Assembly (NCBI GenBank): GCA_964639275.1
Contig: CAZXCQ010000105.1
Location: 1-18,796 of the forward strand
From: CAZXCQ01 sp964639275
GTDB taxonomy: Bacteria; Desulfobacterota; DSM-4660; Desulfatiglandales; Desulfatiglandaceae
DNA length: 18,796 nt
Direction of reading: 5' to 3'
Under the pieces are notes generated by a model, which worked only from the letters and a program-made list of their open reading frames with translations, did no database searches and had not been told where the DNA came from. Numbering within the stretch: position 1 is the first letter of the stretch; every line of letters begins with the position of its first letter. Below are positions 1 to 8,045 of the stretch, piece after piece. Both the position numbers and the translations under genes were made by a program.

Positions 1-93
1 GTCAGAAGACTCGATATCGTGGACACCAAAGACGAAAAAGGCCGGGGCATAAAGAGAATCACCGCGGTCTACAAGGTCTACGGGTTGGATTAG
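1..93 (+). CDS. 3' end of a gene upstream of pilQ, possibly pilO-like (partial)
   Basis: An open frame enters from the window edge and ends at TAG (91-93), giving 30 residues that finish in KRITAVYKVYGLD. The gene lies upstream of pilQ on the same strand, where pilN, pilO or pilP normally sit. The tail, charged residues followed by a beta-strand-like aromatic stretch, resembles the C-terminus of PilO inner-membrane alignment proteins more than the usual PilP ending. That is a weak inference from 30 residues. A gap of about 516 nt filled with repeats separates it from pilQ, so the usual tight pilMNOPQ spacing is broken here. Confidence 0.4.
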   Translation, partial: VRRLDIVDTKDEKGRGIKRITAVYKVYGLD

Positions 94-108
94 TCTCTTA
101 GAAAAAAT

Positions 109-344
109 GTAACCGTTCACAGGTTCAGGGTTCACCGTTCAGGGTTAGGGACAAGGACAAAATTGAAGAACCGAAGTGCTCGTAAAACCAGCTGGTTTTG
201 CCACATGCTTGCCAATGTGCTGCCAATTTTCAGGTTAGCACCGCCAAATCCGGGCGCTTCTCGCCGGAATACGCGTCCGAAATGGAATCCGGGGACAAAA
301 ACGCAACCTTGAACCTCTGAACCTTTGAACCCGTGAACGGTTAC
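109..344. repeat. MITE-like element, copy 1, with perfect 12-bp terminal inverted repeats
   Basis: The ends are GTAACCGTTCAC (109-120) and its exact reverse complement GTGAACGGTTAC (333-344). The similarity continues inward for about 26 bp with mismatches. Both arms consist of degenerate 7-8 nt units: GGTTCAG-like at the left and TGAACC-like at the right. A second copy lies at 3760-4010 and is alignable along its whole length, at roughly 85-90% identity by eye. The interior contains a perfect 16-bp palindrome at 184-199. No open frame is conserved between the copies, so this looks like a non-autonomous mobile or dispersed repeat. The flanks are A-rich (102-108 and 345-352), which might hide a short target duplication. 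Confidence 0.75.
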
Positions 345-367
345 AAAAAAATATTGTGCGCAAAATG

Positions 368-396
368 TTGACAATTTTTCTGGCGCAACTGGTAAA
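368..396 (+). promoter_or_regulatory. Weak candidate sigma-70 promoter upstream of pilQ
   Basis: A perfect TTGACA (368-373) is followed after 17 nt by GGTAAA (391-396), a poor -10 match. It lies in the AT-rich stretch between the MITE-like element and the heptamer arrays, about 215 nt before the pilQ start. If the upstream repeats uncouple pilQ from the preceding pil genes, a promoter here would be useful. The evidence is only motif likeness. Confidence 0.25.
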
Positions 397-413
397 GCTT
401 GATCGAATGAGAT

Positions 414-505
414 ACTGGATACCGGTCACTGGATACTGGATATTGAGGGAGGTATTTTCCTTTGTTTTTTATCCAGGATCAAGCATCCAGCATCCAGGAT
501 CGCTT
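414..505. repeat. Two period-7 arrays in inverted orientation
   Basis: The left array (414-441) reads ACTGGAT, ACCGGTC, ACTGGAT, ACTGGAT. The right array (471-505) reads ATCCAGG, ATCAAGC, ATCCAGC, ATCCAGG, ATCGCTT. The unit cores CTGGAT and ATCCAG are reverse complements, so the two arrays could pair across a 29-nt spacer. No gene is visible in this interval before the pilQ ribosome-binding site. The architecture, short tandem units in inverted arms, is the same as in the ends of the neighbouring MITE-like element. Confidence 0.8.
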
Positions 506-609
506 ACATCAAAGCACCCAGCGTGTAACAAAATTAAAACCTGTTGGGTTCCGGCTTGTCCGGGTTAGAACTAATGACAACTAACTCATCACCCCAGGAG
601 GGGAAACAG

Positions 610-2958
610 ATGAAATCAAAACTGACGGGAACAGCCGGGTATATCCTTTGTCTCTTGCCTCTTGCCCTGGCGCTCCTCTTTTTTGCATGCGGCACTCCCT
701 CCCGGAGCCAGAAGGGCGACCAGGAGAAGCAGCCGGGCCAGGGTGTGATCAAATCGATCCAGACAGTGGCCTCAAAAGACCAGTCAACCGTAACCATCAT
801 GAGTTCCCAGCCCACCGCTCACAAACCGTCTTATAGCTTAAAGAATCCCCCCCGGATATGCCTGGACGTCATGGGCACCCCCGGCAAGGACCTCCCGGCG
901 GAAATCAAGGTCGGGGATGGCCTGGTCAGCCGGATCCTGATCCAGGACCGTGATCCGGGCGTCACCGGCGTGGTGGTTGAGCTTTCAACAAAGGATTTTG
1001 CATACGGTGTGGCCACGGCCGGGCCAAAGATTGTTCTCAGGGTGACGCCCCCGCCCCCCAAAGCGCCCGCCGCCGGGGCGGTGCCGGATGTCGGGGCAGA
1101 CCTCCCATCCTCTGTTCATCTCCTTGGCATTGATGTCACCCCTTTTAAGGCCGGCCGATCCCGGCTGAGTATTGTGACGGACAAAAAGACACCCTATAAG
1201 GTGGAGATGGGGGGACCCAGGCAGCTCACGGTCAGCCTTGAAAAGACCGCCGTGGCCCCCCTGTTGCTCAAGCAACTGGCATCCATGTCCCCCCGGGGCG
1301 CGGTTGATGACATAAAGGCCTTTTACTCCACCAGGGATCATCGCGTTACCCTCAAGATCGTTCTCAGTCAGATGATCCCCTATCACGTCAGCCAGGACGA
1401 GCAGACGATCAAGATCGAATTTATCGCACCCCCGAAGGAACCCCCCCGGGTTGCTACCAGGCCCCGGCCCGCCGAGCCGGCATCACCGGCCCCCCGCCGG
1501 AAACCCGTACCCGGCGACACCCGCGCTGAGGCCTACGAGATCGTATCCAGGGACTACGCCGGGCAGAAAATGAGTTTTGATTTTGTGGATACCGACATCC
1601 GGAACATCCTGCAGCTGATCGCGGATGTGGCAGACATCAACATCGTCTGGGGGAGCGGCGTGGAGGGCAAGGTCTCCATGCGGCTCGATAACGTGCCGTG
1701 GGACCAGGCCCTGGAGATGGTCCTGCGGCCAAACGGTCTGACCTACCAGATCGAAAACGACGTCCTCTGGGTGGTTCCCAAGGCCACGCTGGTGGACATG
1801 GAGATGAAGGAGCGAAACCGAAAGAGCGCCCTCCTGGCCCAAAAGCGGGTCCAGGGCATCTTCGAGCCAAAGATCCTCGAGTATCTCATCATAAAGCACA
1901 GAAAGGCCCAGGATATCTTCAAGATGCTCGTGGGCGACCCGACTGCCGTTCCACCGGTGCACGGTGTGCTGGACATCGAGGCCGGAGAGGCGCGAGAAAA
2001 GGAAAAGGGAGAAGAGGAAGAAGGCAAGGAGACCAAGATCATTGCCAAGGACATCTATCTGACCTATGACCCGGGCACCAACATGATCATCGTCAATGGG
2101 GTCAGATCAAAGGTCGAAAAGGTCAAGGAACTCATCGCAAAACTGGACGTCCCGGAAAAACAGGTGATGATCGAGGCCCGGGTGGTGGAGGCCGAAACCG
2201 GATTCACCCGTGACCTGGGTATTCAATGGCGGTCCCTTAGACCCACACACAAGGACAGTGTGACCGACGAGCCGGCTTACAGCCCCGGTTTCAAGAGGGA
2301 ATGGTACAACACCGGTGCCAACCTCTCAGGCTCGGGTGAGTTTTCAACCAACGCCCCAAGCGGCTGGCGGCCGACCATCGGCATCGCCCTTGGCTGGCTG
2401 ACCGACGGGGGCCTGGGGACCATCGCACTCGACGCCTCACTGGCCCTGGGTGAGACCGAAAATAAGGCCCACGTGGTCTCAGCCCCAAAGGTCCTGACCG
2501 TTAACGGGGGGGAGGCGGTGATAAAACGGGGGGAGGTCGCTTACAAGGAGATCCGGACCCTCGACACCATAGATGTCCGGGAGATGACCGCTGCCCTGTC
2601 GCTTTCCGTTACCCCGACCGTCAGTGCCGACAACTCACACGTCACGCTCCTGGTCAAGGTTACCGATGATAGATTGATACCGGGAACCAGCGAAAATATC
2701 TTTCCAGGGAAGAGAGAAAAGACCATCCAGACCAAGCTCATGGTCAGGACCGGTGAGACCGTTGTCATCGGCGGGATCTATTACGAAACCAGGACGAGGG
2801 TCGAAGAGGGGGTCCCCTGGCTGAAGGAGATCCCGATCCTGGGGTGGCTCTTTAAGGCCGACAAGGATGAGCGCGGCAAGGTGGAGCTGCTCATATTTCT
2901 GACCCCGACCGTTGTCCCAACACCCGAGGCCGAAGTGGCCCAAAAAGGTCAGACATGA
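610..2958 (+). CDS. pilQ: Type IV pilus secretin PilQ
   Basis: This is the outer-membrane secretin through which the type IV pilus passes. The start at 610 is chosen because AGGAGGGG lies just upstream and a hydrophobic leader follows at once (residues 8-26), with Cys27 in a lipobox-like FFAC. Two AMIN-type beta domains span about residues 47-146 and 165-275 and would bind peptidoglycan. A Pro-rich linker follows, then the STN/N0 domain (about 315-395, containing FDFVDTDIRNILQLIADV), a KH-like N1 domain (about 425-515) and the secretin barrel domain (about 520-775). The N1 domain carries a highly charged Glu/Lys insertion near residues 460-480. The length of 782 residues suits a deltaproteobacterial PilQ. 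The stop codon overlaps the next start as ATGA, so the TPR lipoprotein is translationally coupled. Confidence 0.95.
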   Translation: MKSKLTGTAGYILCLLPLALALLFFACGTPSRSQKGDQEKQPGQGVIKSIQTVASKDQSTVTIMSSQPTAHKPSYSLKNPPRICLDVMGTPGKDLPAEIKVGDGLVSRILIQDRDPGVTGVVVELSTKDFAYGVATAGPKIVLRVTPPPPKAPAAGAVPDVGADLPSSVHLLGIDVTPFKAGRSRLSIVTDKKTPYKVEMGGPRQLTVSLEKTAVAPLLLKQLASMSPRGAVDDIKAFYSTRDHRVTLKIVLSQMIPYHVSQDEQTIKIEFIAPPKEPPRVATRPRPAEPASPAPRRKPVPGDTRAEAYEIVSRDYAGQKMSFDFVDTDIRNILQLIADVADINIVWGSGVEGKVSMRLDNVPWDQALEMVLRPNGLTYQIENDVLWVVPKATLVDMEMKERNRKSALLAQKRVQGIFEPKILEYLIIKHRKAQDIFKMLVGDPTAVPPVHGVLDIEAGEAREKEKGEEEEGKETKIIAKDIYLTYDPGTNMIIVNGVRSKVEKVKELIAKLDVPEKQVMIEARVVEAETGFTRDLGIQWRSLRPTHKDSVTDEPAYSPGFKREWYNTGANLSGSGEFSTNAPSGWRPTIGIALGWLTDGGLGTIALDASLALGETENKAHVVSAPKVLTVNGGEAVIKRGEVAYKEIRTLDTIDVREMTAALSLSVTPTVSADNSHVTLLVKVTDDRLIPGTSENIFPGKREKTIQTKLMVRTGETVVIGGIYYETRTRVEEGVPWLKEIPILGWLFKADKDERGKVELLIFLTPTVVPTPEAEVAQKGQT

Positions 2959-3716
2959 ACCGGATAACCCGCTCTCTGATCATATGTTGCCTCACCCTGG
3001 GCCTCATATCATGCGCCGGGGACCGGGCGGCCAGGGAAAAAAGGGCCCGGGCCCTCAAGGACCTGGGTGGGACCCTGGTGGAGGAAGGCAACCCAAGGGC
3101 CGGCCTTGAAAAGCTTCTGGAGGCGGCCAGGCTCGACCCGGACGACGCGGACCTCCACCAGCAGATCGCCCTGGTTTACAGAAACCTGGCGAAGTACCGG
3201 CTCTCAGAGGAGCACTTTGAAAAGGCCCTCCACCTCCGACCCCGGTTTCCGGTTGCCTGGAACAACCTGGGGACGCTCTATCTCCTGGAAGGCAAATGGG
3301 ACCGGGCCATCGCCTGCTTCCGCAAGGCCGCAGATGAGTTGACCTATCAGACCCCGCATTTTGCTTATAATAACATGGGTCTCGCCTATTTTAACAAGGG
3401 CGATTACGATGAGGCCATTTCGAGCTATCAGCGGGCACTCAAGCTCTCCCCTTCTTACAGCCCGGCCTATTTTAACCTGGGGATCGCCTGCGAGGCCGTG
3501 GGGAGACAGGAAGAGGCGGTTGATGCCTACAGAAAGGCGGTTCAATACAACCCGGGATATACGCTTGCGCATCTCAACCTGGGGAAACTCCTCCTGGTGC
3601 TCGGCAGAAAGGATGAGGCGGCAAAGGAACTAAAACGGGTCATCGCCCTGGACCCCCGGGGGCCCCATGTGGGCGAGGCCACACGGATATTGAATAAATT
3701 GAAGAGTGATCAGTGA
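2955..3716 (+). CDS. pilF: TPR-repeat lipoprotein, PilF/PilW-like pilotin for the pilus secretin
   Basis: The 253-residue protein begins with a lipoprotein signal ending in LISC (Cys20), so it should be anchored to the outer membrane. The rest is about six tetratricopeptide repeats (from about residue 34 to 245), with typical unit signatures such as AWNNLGTLYLLEGKWDRAI and AYFNLGIACEAVGRQEEAV. In the PilF/PilW family such lipoproteins are needed for secretin localisation and multimerisation. The ATGA overlap with pilQ strongly supports that partnership. The last codons (Ser-Asp-Gln-stop) lie inside a downstream period-7 repeat array, so the present C-terminus may have been set by that repeat. 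PilF is a functional assignment from fold and context. A generic TPR lipoprotein is the alternative. Confidence 0.85.
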   Translation: MNRITRSLIICCLTLGLISCAGDRAAREKRARALKDLGGTLVEEGNPRAGLEKLLEAARLDPDDADLHQQIALVYRNLAKYRLSEEHFEKALHLRPRFPVAWNNLGTLYLLEGKWDRAIACFRKAADELTYQTPHFAYNNMGLAYFNKGDYDEAISSYQRALKLSPSYSPAYFNLGIACEAVGRQEEAVDAYRKAVQYNPGYTLAHLNLGKLLLVLGRKDEAAKELKRVIALDPRGPHVGEATRILNKLKSDQ

Positions 3717-3756
3717 TCAGTGGCTAGTGGCCAGTGACCAACAACCAGTAACCGGT
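3708..3756. repeat. Period-7 degenerate tandem array overlapping the pilF stop codon
   Basis: Seven consecutive 7-nt units are read from the sequence: GATCAGT, GATCAGT, GGCTAGT, GGCCAGT, GACCAAC, AACCAGT, AACCGGT. The array starts 6 nt before the pilF stop codon and runs directly into the terminal repeat of the second MITE-like copy at 3760. It changes gradually from GATCAGT to AACCGGT rather than being uniform. Confidence 0.85.
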
Positions 3757-3759
3757 AAC

Positions 3760-4010
3760 GTAAGCGTTCACAGGTTCAGGGTTCAACGTTCAGGGTTAGG
3801 GACAAGGACAAAATTGAAGACCCGAAGTCCTCGCAAAACCTGCTGGCTTTGCCACATGCTTGCCAATGTGCCGCCAATTTTCAGGTTGGGAACGACGAAT
3901 CTGGGCGCTTCTGGCCGGAATACGCGTCAGAAATACAATCCGGGGACAAGAATGCAATCCCGCTTTCAGCAACGGGAAACCTCTGAACCTTTGGACCCGT
4001 GGACGGCTAC
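3760..4010. repeat. MITE-like element, copy 2
   Basis: This interval aligns with 109-344 from its left end GTAAGCGTTCACAGGTTCAG to its right end GGACCCGTGGACGGCTAC. The terminal inverted repeats have diverged, and the internal 16-bp palindrome of copy 1 is degraded (AAAACCTGCTGGCTTT). About 12 extra bases (around 3960-3976) lie near the right arm. No gene is visible here; frames crossing it are not preserved in copy 1. The element sits between pilF and the large lipoprotein gene, with period-7 arrays on both sides. Confidence 0.75.
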
Positions 4011-4017
4011 CCGGAAA

Positions 4018-4066
4018 CGAGCAACCAATAACGAATAACCAATAACGAATAACGAATAACGAGCAA
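4018..4066. repeat. Period-7 tandem array before the large lipoprotein gene
   Basis: Seven in-phase units are visible: CGAGCAA, CCAATAA, CGAATAA, CCAATAA, CGAATAA, CGAATAA, CGAGCAA. It ends 22 nt upstream of the start codon at 4089, immediately before the AAGGGGAGAAAAAGG ribosome-binding region. It would therefore be transcribed as part of the 5' leader. Confidence 0.85.
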
Positions 4067-4088
4067 CAACCCCAAGGGGAGAAAAAGG

Positions 4089-7000
4089 ATGAAACGAGCC
4101 GGGTCTATCAGAACCGTTTTTGTGTGTGCTGTGCTCACGTGTCTTTCCGCCCTCCTCCTTTCCTGCGGCGGCGGAGGAGACAGCGGATCGGCCCCGGGCG
4201 CGAGCGGGTCCATCGAACTCAAGGCCGAACCCACCAGCATCTGGGCAGACGGCCAGAGCTCTTCAACGATCACCGCCACCATAAAGGACAGCGCCGGCAA
4301 ACCGGCCCGTTACGGGACCGAGGTGACATTCACCACGACCCTCGGCAGCTTTAGAAACGGCAGCACCACCTATACGGTTTACGCACTGGGCCGTGATGCC
4401 GCGGGGGAGCCCACCGGCGTCGTATCGGTCTCGTTGATCGCCGGCACCACGTCCGGCACCGCAACCGTGACGGCCAGGTCAAACAATGTCTCCCAGTCGG
4501 TCTATGTGGTGATTGGCGCAGGCGAGCCCGGTTCGATTACCCTGACAACCGGTTCTTCCAGCATCCCGGCAGACGGCATCAGCTCCACATCGGTGACCGC
4601 CCTGGTAAAGGACAGCACCGGAAAGGCAGTCCCCAAGGGGACCATCGTGAGCTTTTACACGACCCTCGGGACATTTGCCGGCACAACCGGCGCAGCACAG
4701 ATAGACCTGACAACAGAGGACGACTCCGGGACCGGCACGGTCTATCTGATCGCCGGAAGGACCGCAGGGACGGCCAATGTCAGCGTCAAGTCCTACGGCA
4801 TGACCCAGAAGACCACTGTCCAGTTTACCAACAGCGGCCCAGGCACCATCACCCTGAGCGCCTCGGCGCAGACCCTCCCGGCAGACGGTGTCAGCTCGCT
4901 CTCCATAACAGCGACCATAAAGGACAGCGCCGGGGCCGCGGCGGTCAAGGGGACCTCGGTGACCTTTAAGACCACCCTGGGGAGCTTTTCAAACAATGAA
5001 AAGACCTACACGGTGACCACACCCGACGACACCGGGGTCATCATCATCTCCCTGATCGCAGGCACCACCCCGGGGACCGCCACGGTAACCGCCGAATCCA
5101 GCAGCGTCACCCAGTCGGTCAGCATCTCCTTCACCCACGCTGGAAATACCGGGGTCCCGGTTGCAGAGGAATTCAGCCTGGCCGCGGCCTACGTCAACGT
5201 ATCGGGTCTCTGGATGGCCTCGCTGGAAGACAAGATCACCGCCACTGTCGGCGACATCTATGGCAATGCCGTCAAGGATGACACCATCATCTATTTTAAG
5301 ACTTACAACACCGGCGGCATCCTGGAGAAGGACCAGGATCCCACCTCAAAGGGTTTTGCCTCGAACAACCTTTATACCACCGGCGAACGCACACCGCTCC
5401 AGGGATACGCATTTGTGACGGCAGAGACGAGCGGTGCGGCCACCACCCGGGTCACCTCGATTGCCGTAACCCCCTATCCGGATGAGCACATCATCTATGC
5501 GGGGACAAACGGCGGCGGGGTCTACAAGTCCACCGACACGGGTGCCTCATGGGAGACGGTCAGCCGCTCCACGGAAAACCAGAAACAGGGCCAGAATCTG
5601 ATCGACCCCTATATCAAGGGCCACCGCGCCATCGCCGTTGATCCCGATGATCACAACACCATCTATGTGGGGACCGGCTATCTCGGCAAGGGGAATGTCT
5701 ACCGGTCGCTGGATGGCGGCATGAACTGGAACAGCAACAACGTGGAGGAGTGGAACGGCCTCTACGAAACCACCGCCGCGGTCCTGACGGTGGTCTGCGA
5801 CGGCGATGATGTCTCCACCACCGACTACCCCTATGTCTGGATCGGGACCGAGGGCCGGGGACCGCTCTATGCCACCGATGGAAAGACCTTTCAGCCCTCA
5901 AACGGCATCGCCTCCACACCGGTGGCGGGTTCGGGGAACGTGGGGAACGGGACCATGTCGCAGCCGGTCCTCTCCTACACCTCAAAGACCGAGACATGGA
6001 CCGCCACCTGCACGGTATCTACCGGCACCGCGACCACCCCAGCTTTTACCGGCACGGGAGATGGTTCCATGTCCGCTGTCACGACCAGTTCCACCACCAA
6101 GACCGAAAACTGGACCGTCCAGTACAAGACCACTGCCGGCACCGTGACCCCGGGGAGCGGCAACACGGGAAACGGGAGTGTGGTGGACATAAACGTGACA
6201 AAACCCAATGCCGCTTCAGAAACGTGGACGCTCACATGTAACTCGGTCAGTGTGGTGATTGGTACTGTAACCGGCAGCGCAACCGCAAATGGCACTGTGA
6301 CAGGGATCTCCGTCACAGGGGGTCCGACCGAGACCTTTACCCTGACATGCCTTACGGCTGGCACCAACGGGACCTTCAGCGTTGTAAGCAATAAGAGGGG
6401 TTCATTTGGGACTGCAACGGCTGGAACAACCTTTACTTCATCGGATTCAAAGGTCTCTTTGCTCATCTCCACCGGCTCGGGAACCGGATATACCGCTGGC
6501 CAAATCTTCACCTTCACCTCTACCAACACCACCACCTTCAGCGTGCAGAGCAGTGTCGTCGGGTATTACCTCGATGCCACGGTCGGTGAAAAATACAAAG
6601 AAAGCGATGCGATCTCTTTCCAAATCAACCAGGGCTCTACTGCATTTGTTGCGGGTGACACCCTAACCTTTACCACTACCACCGTCTGGCAGGTGGTGGG
6701 AAGCGTGTCAGGGGCACAGACCAACACCGCCACCACCGGCACGGCCTACACCTCCGACAACAACGAGGTGGGATTTACCATCACCGAAGGGGCAACCGCC
6801 TTTGTGGACGGCGACAAATTCACCTTTAGCACCACGGCCGGGGCGACCTACTGGACCGTGGCAGGAACCGTATCCGGGACCCAGACAAACAAGGCCTATG
6901 ACGGTGAACTCTACTATTCGGACGGCAAAGAGGTCTCCTTTACCATCACCGCAGGCACCATCGCCTTTGGAAATGGAGACACCTTTACCTTTACGGTCAC

Positions 7001-8015
7001 GGCCAGCGGGCTGGGCCACGGGTGGACCGTCTGGGATATCGTGCGGGTCCCGTCCACCCACGGGTCATCGGCCGTGCTCTATGCGGGGACGGCCACCGGG
7101 GTCTACAAGAGCACCAACGGCGGACAGACCTGGAGTTCGCTCACCTCCTTTACCGGCGACTATGTCATTGCCCTGGCCCTCTTTTCCACGGCAACGGGCG
7201 GGAGCAGCGACATCATCTATGCGGGCACCCAGAACGCGGGTGTCTGGGTCAGTACAAACAGCGGCTCGACCTGGACCCAGTATACCACGGGTATGGACTC
7301 GGGAAATAGCGCCACCATCAAGGACATCCTGGTGGACCCTTCAAACTACAAACTTTATGCCATCACCTACAAAGGCCCGGTGGATGCGGCCACCGGCAAG
7401 GTCTATGTCCACCCCCTCAACTCGGATGGGACCATGACCTCGGCGGGCTGGAGCGAGGCGGGCACGGGCCTCTCCGGCGAAGCCCTGTATGCCCTGGCCG
7501 CTGCCAAACCCTCAGACCCCACCGCCCTCTTTGTGGGAGGGGAAGGGATCAGCCTCTATAAGGCCACCAGCGGTTTGGGTACCGGAAGCCCCTCGTGGGG
7601 GGAGAGCAAGACCGGGCTCTCCAACACCATCATGGCACGGATGGCGGTCCTGTTCTCGGGCGAGTGCACCATGAGCATCGAAGAGACCGCCCTGGGAAAC
7701 AGCCAGTACGCCTACAAGATCTATATCGAGGACGTCAACGGCAACCCGCCCATCACCGGCTCAACCTTTACCGCCGTAACCTACGATTCTTCCAATACCG
7801 TGATTGACACGATCATCAACAAGACCTATGGCGACAGCCTTACAAACACTGGGACCTTCAGGGATCCGGCCAACCCCACAACCAACAATCCATATGAGAA
7901 GACAGTGGATTTTTCGGGGACCGTGGCCAAGGTCGTTTTTACCTTTACGCCAAAATGCGAGACCACGGCGCCTGGATGCTCTGGCGGCATCCAGACCGCC
8001 ACATACAGCCATTGA
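4089..8015 (+). CDS. Large surface lipoprotein: Ig-like (invasin-type) domains plus a split beta-propeller
   Basis: The 1308-residue protein starts after a purine-rich AAGGGGAGAAAAAGG site. It has a lipoprotein signal with LLSC (Cys26), then a Gly/Ser linker. Three Ig-like domains of about 104 residues follow (about 40-147, 148-251, 252-350), each with ADG.SS..ITA..KDS and FTTTLGSF-type segments, as in Big_1/invasin domains; a fourth, more diverged one follows. From about residue 465 come BNR/Asp-box blades (VYKSTDTGASW, VYRSLDGGMNW) of a sialidase- or Ycf48-like propeller. The propeller is interrupted at about 625-975 by Thr/Ser-rich repeats (WTVAGTVSG, FTITAGTIAFGNGDTFTFT types) and resumes with GVYKSTNGGQTW and GVWVSTNSGSTW. 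A further domain ends the protein. The role is probably adhesion or a surface scaffold; no enzymatic function is claimed. The pilQ-pilF neighbourhood suggests a surface-attachment context. Confidence 0.85.
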   Translation: MKRAGSIRTVFVCAVLTCLSALLLSCGGGGDSGSAPGASGSIELKAEPTSIWADGQSSSTITATIKDSAGKPARYGTEVTFTTTLGSFRNGSTTYTVYALGRDAAGEPTGVVSVSLIAGTTSGTATVTARSNNVSQSVYVVIGAGEPGSITLTTGSSSIPADGISSTSVTALVKDSTGKAVPKGTIVSFYTTLGTFAGTTGAAQIDLTTEDDSGTGTVYLIAGRTAGTANVSVKSYGMTQKTTVQFTNSGPGTITLSASAQTLPADGVSSLSITATIKDSAGAAAVKGTSVTFKTTLGSFSNNEKTYTVTTPDDTGVIIISLIAGTTPGTATVTAESSSVTQSVSISFTHAGNTGVPVAEEFSLAAAYVNVSGLWMASLEDKITATVGDIYGNAVKDDTIIYFKTYNTGGILEKDQDPTSKGFASNNLYTTGERTPLQGYAFVTAETSGAATTRVTSIAVTPYPDEHIIYAGTNGGGVYKSTDTGASWETVSRSTENQKQGQNLIDPYIKGHRAIAVDPDDHNTIYVGTGYLGKGNVYRSLDGGMNWNSNNVEEWNGLYETTAAVLTVVCDGDDVSTTDYPYVWIGTEGRGPLYATDGKTFQPSNGIASTPVAGSGNVGNGTMSQPVLSYTSKTETWTATCTVSTGTATTPAFTGTGDGSMSAVTTSSTTKTENWTVQYKTTAGTVTPGSGNTGNGSVVDINVTKPNAASETWTLTCNSVSVVIGTVTGSATANGTVTGISVTGGPTETFTLTCLTAGTNGTFSVVSNKRGSFGTATAGTTFTSSDSKVSLLISTGSGTGYTAGQIFTFTSTNTTTFSVQSSVVGYYLDATVGEKYKESDAISFQINQGSTAFVAGDTLTFTTTTVWQVVGSVSGAQTNTATTGTAYTSDNNEVGFTITEGATAFVDGDKFTFSTTAGATYWTVAGTVSGTQTNKAYDGELYYSDGKEVSFTITAGTIAFGNGDTFTFTVTASGLGHGWTVWDIVRVPSTHGSSAVLYAGTATGVYKSTNGGQTWSSLTSFTGDYVIALALFSTATGGSSDIIYAGTQNAGVWVSTNSGSTWTQYTTGMDSGNSATIKDILVDPSNYKLYAITYKGPVDAATGKVYVHPLNSDGTMTSAGWSEAGTGLSGEALYALAAAKPSDPTALFVGGEGISLYKATSGLGTGSPSWGESKTGLSNTIMARMAVLFSGECTMSIEETALGNSQYAYKIYIEDVNGNPPITGSTFTAVTYDSSNTVIDTIINKTYGDSLTNTGTFRDPANPTTNNPYEKTVDFSGTVAKVVFTFTPKCETTAPGCSGGIQTATYSH

Positions 8016-8045
8016 TGGCGCAAAGGAAAGGGAACAAAGCGAGTA

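Noticed and set aside
544..609. Upstream TTG start for pilQ (adds 22 residues)
   Set aside because: The ATG at 610 has a strong AGGAGGGG site and is followed directly by a signal sequence. The extension would overlie the ribosome-binding site and has no support.
4018..4066. CRISPR array
   Set aside because: Units are only 7 nt, contiguous and degenerate, with no spacers and no cas genes in the window.
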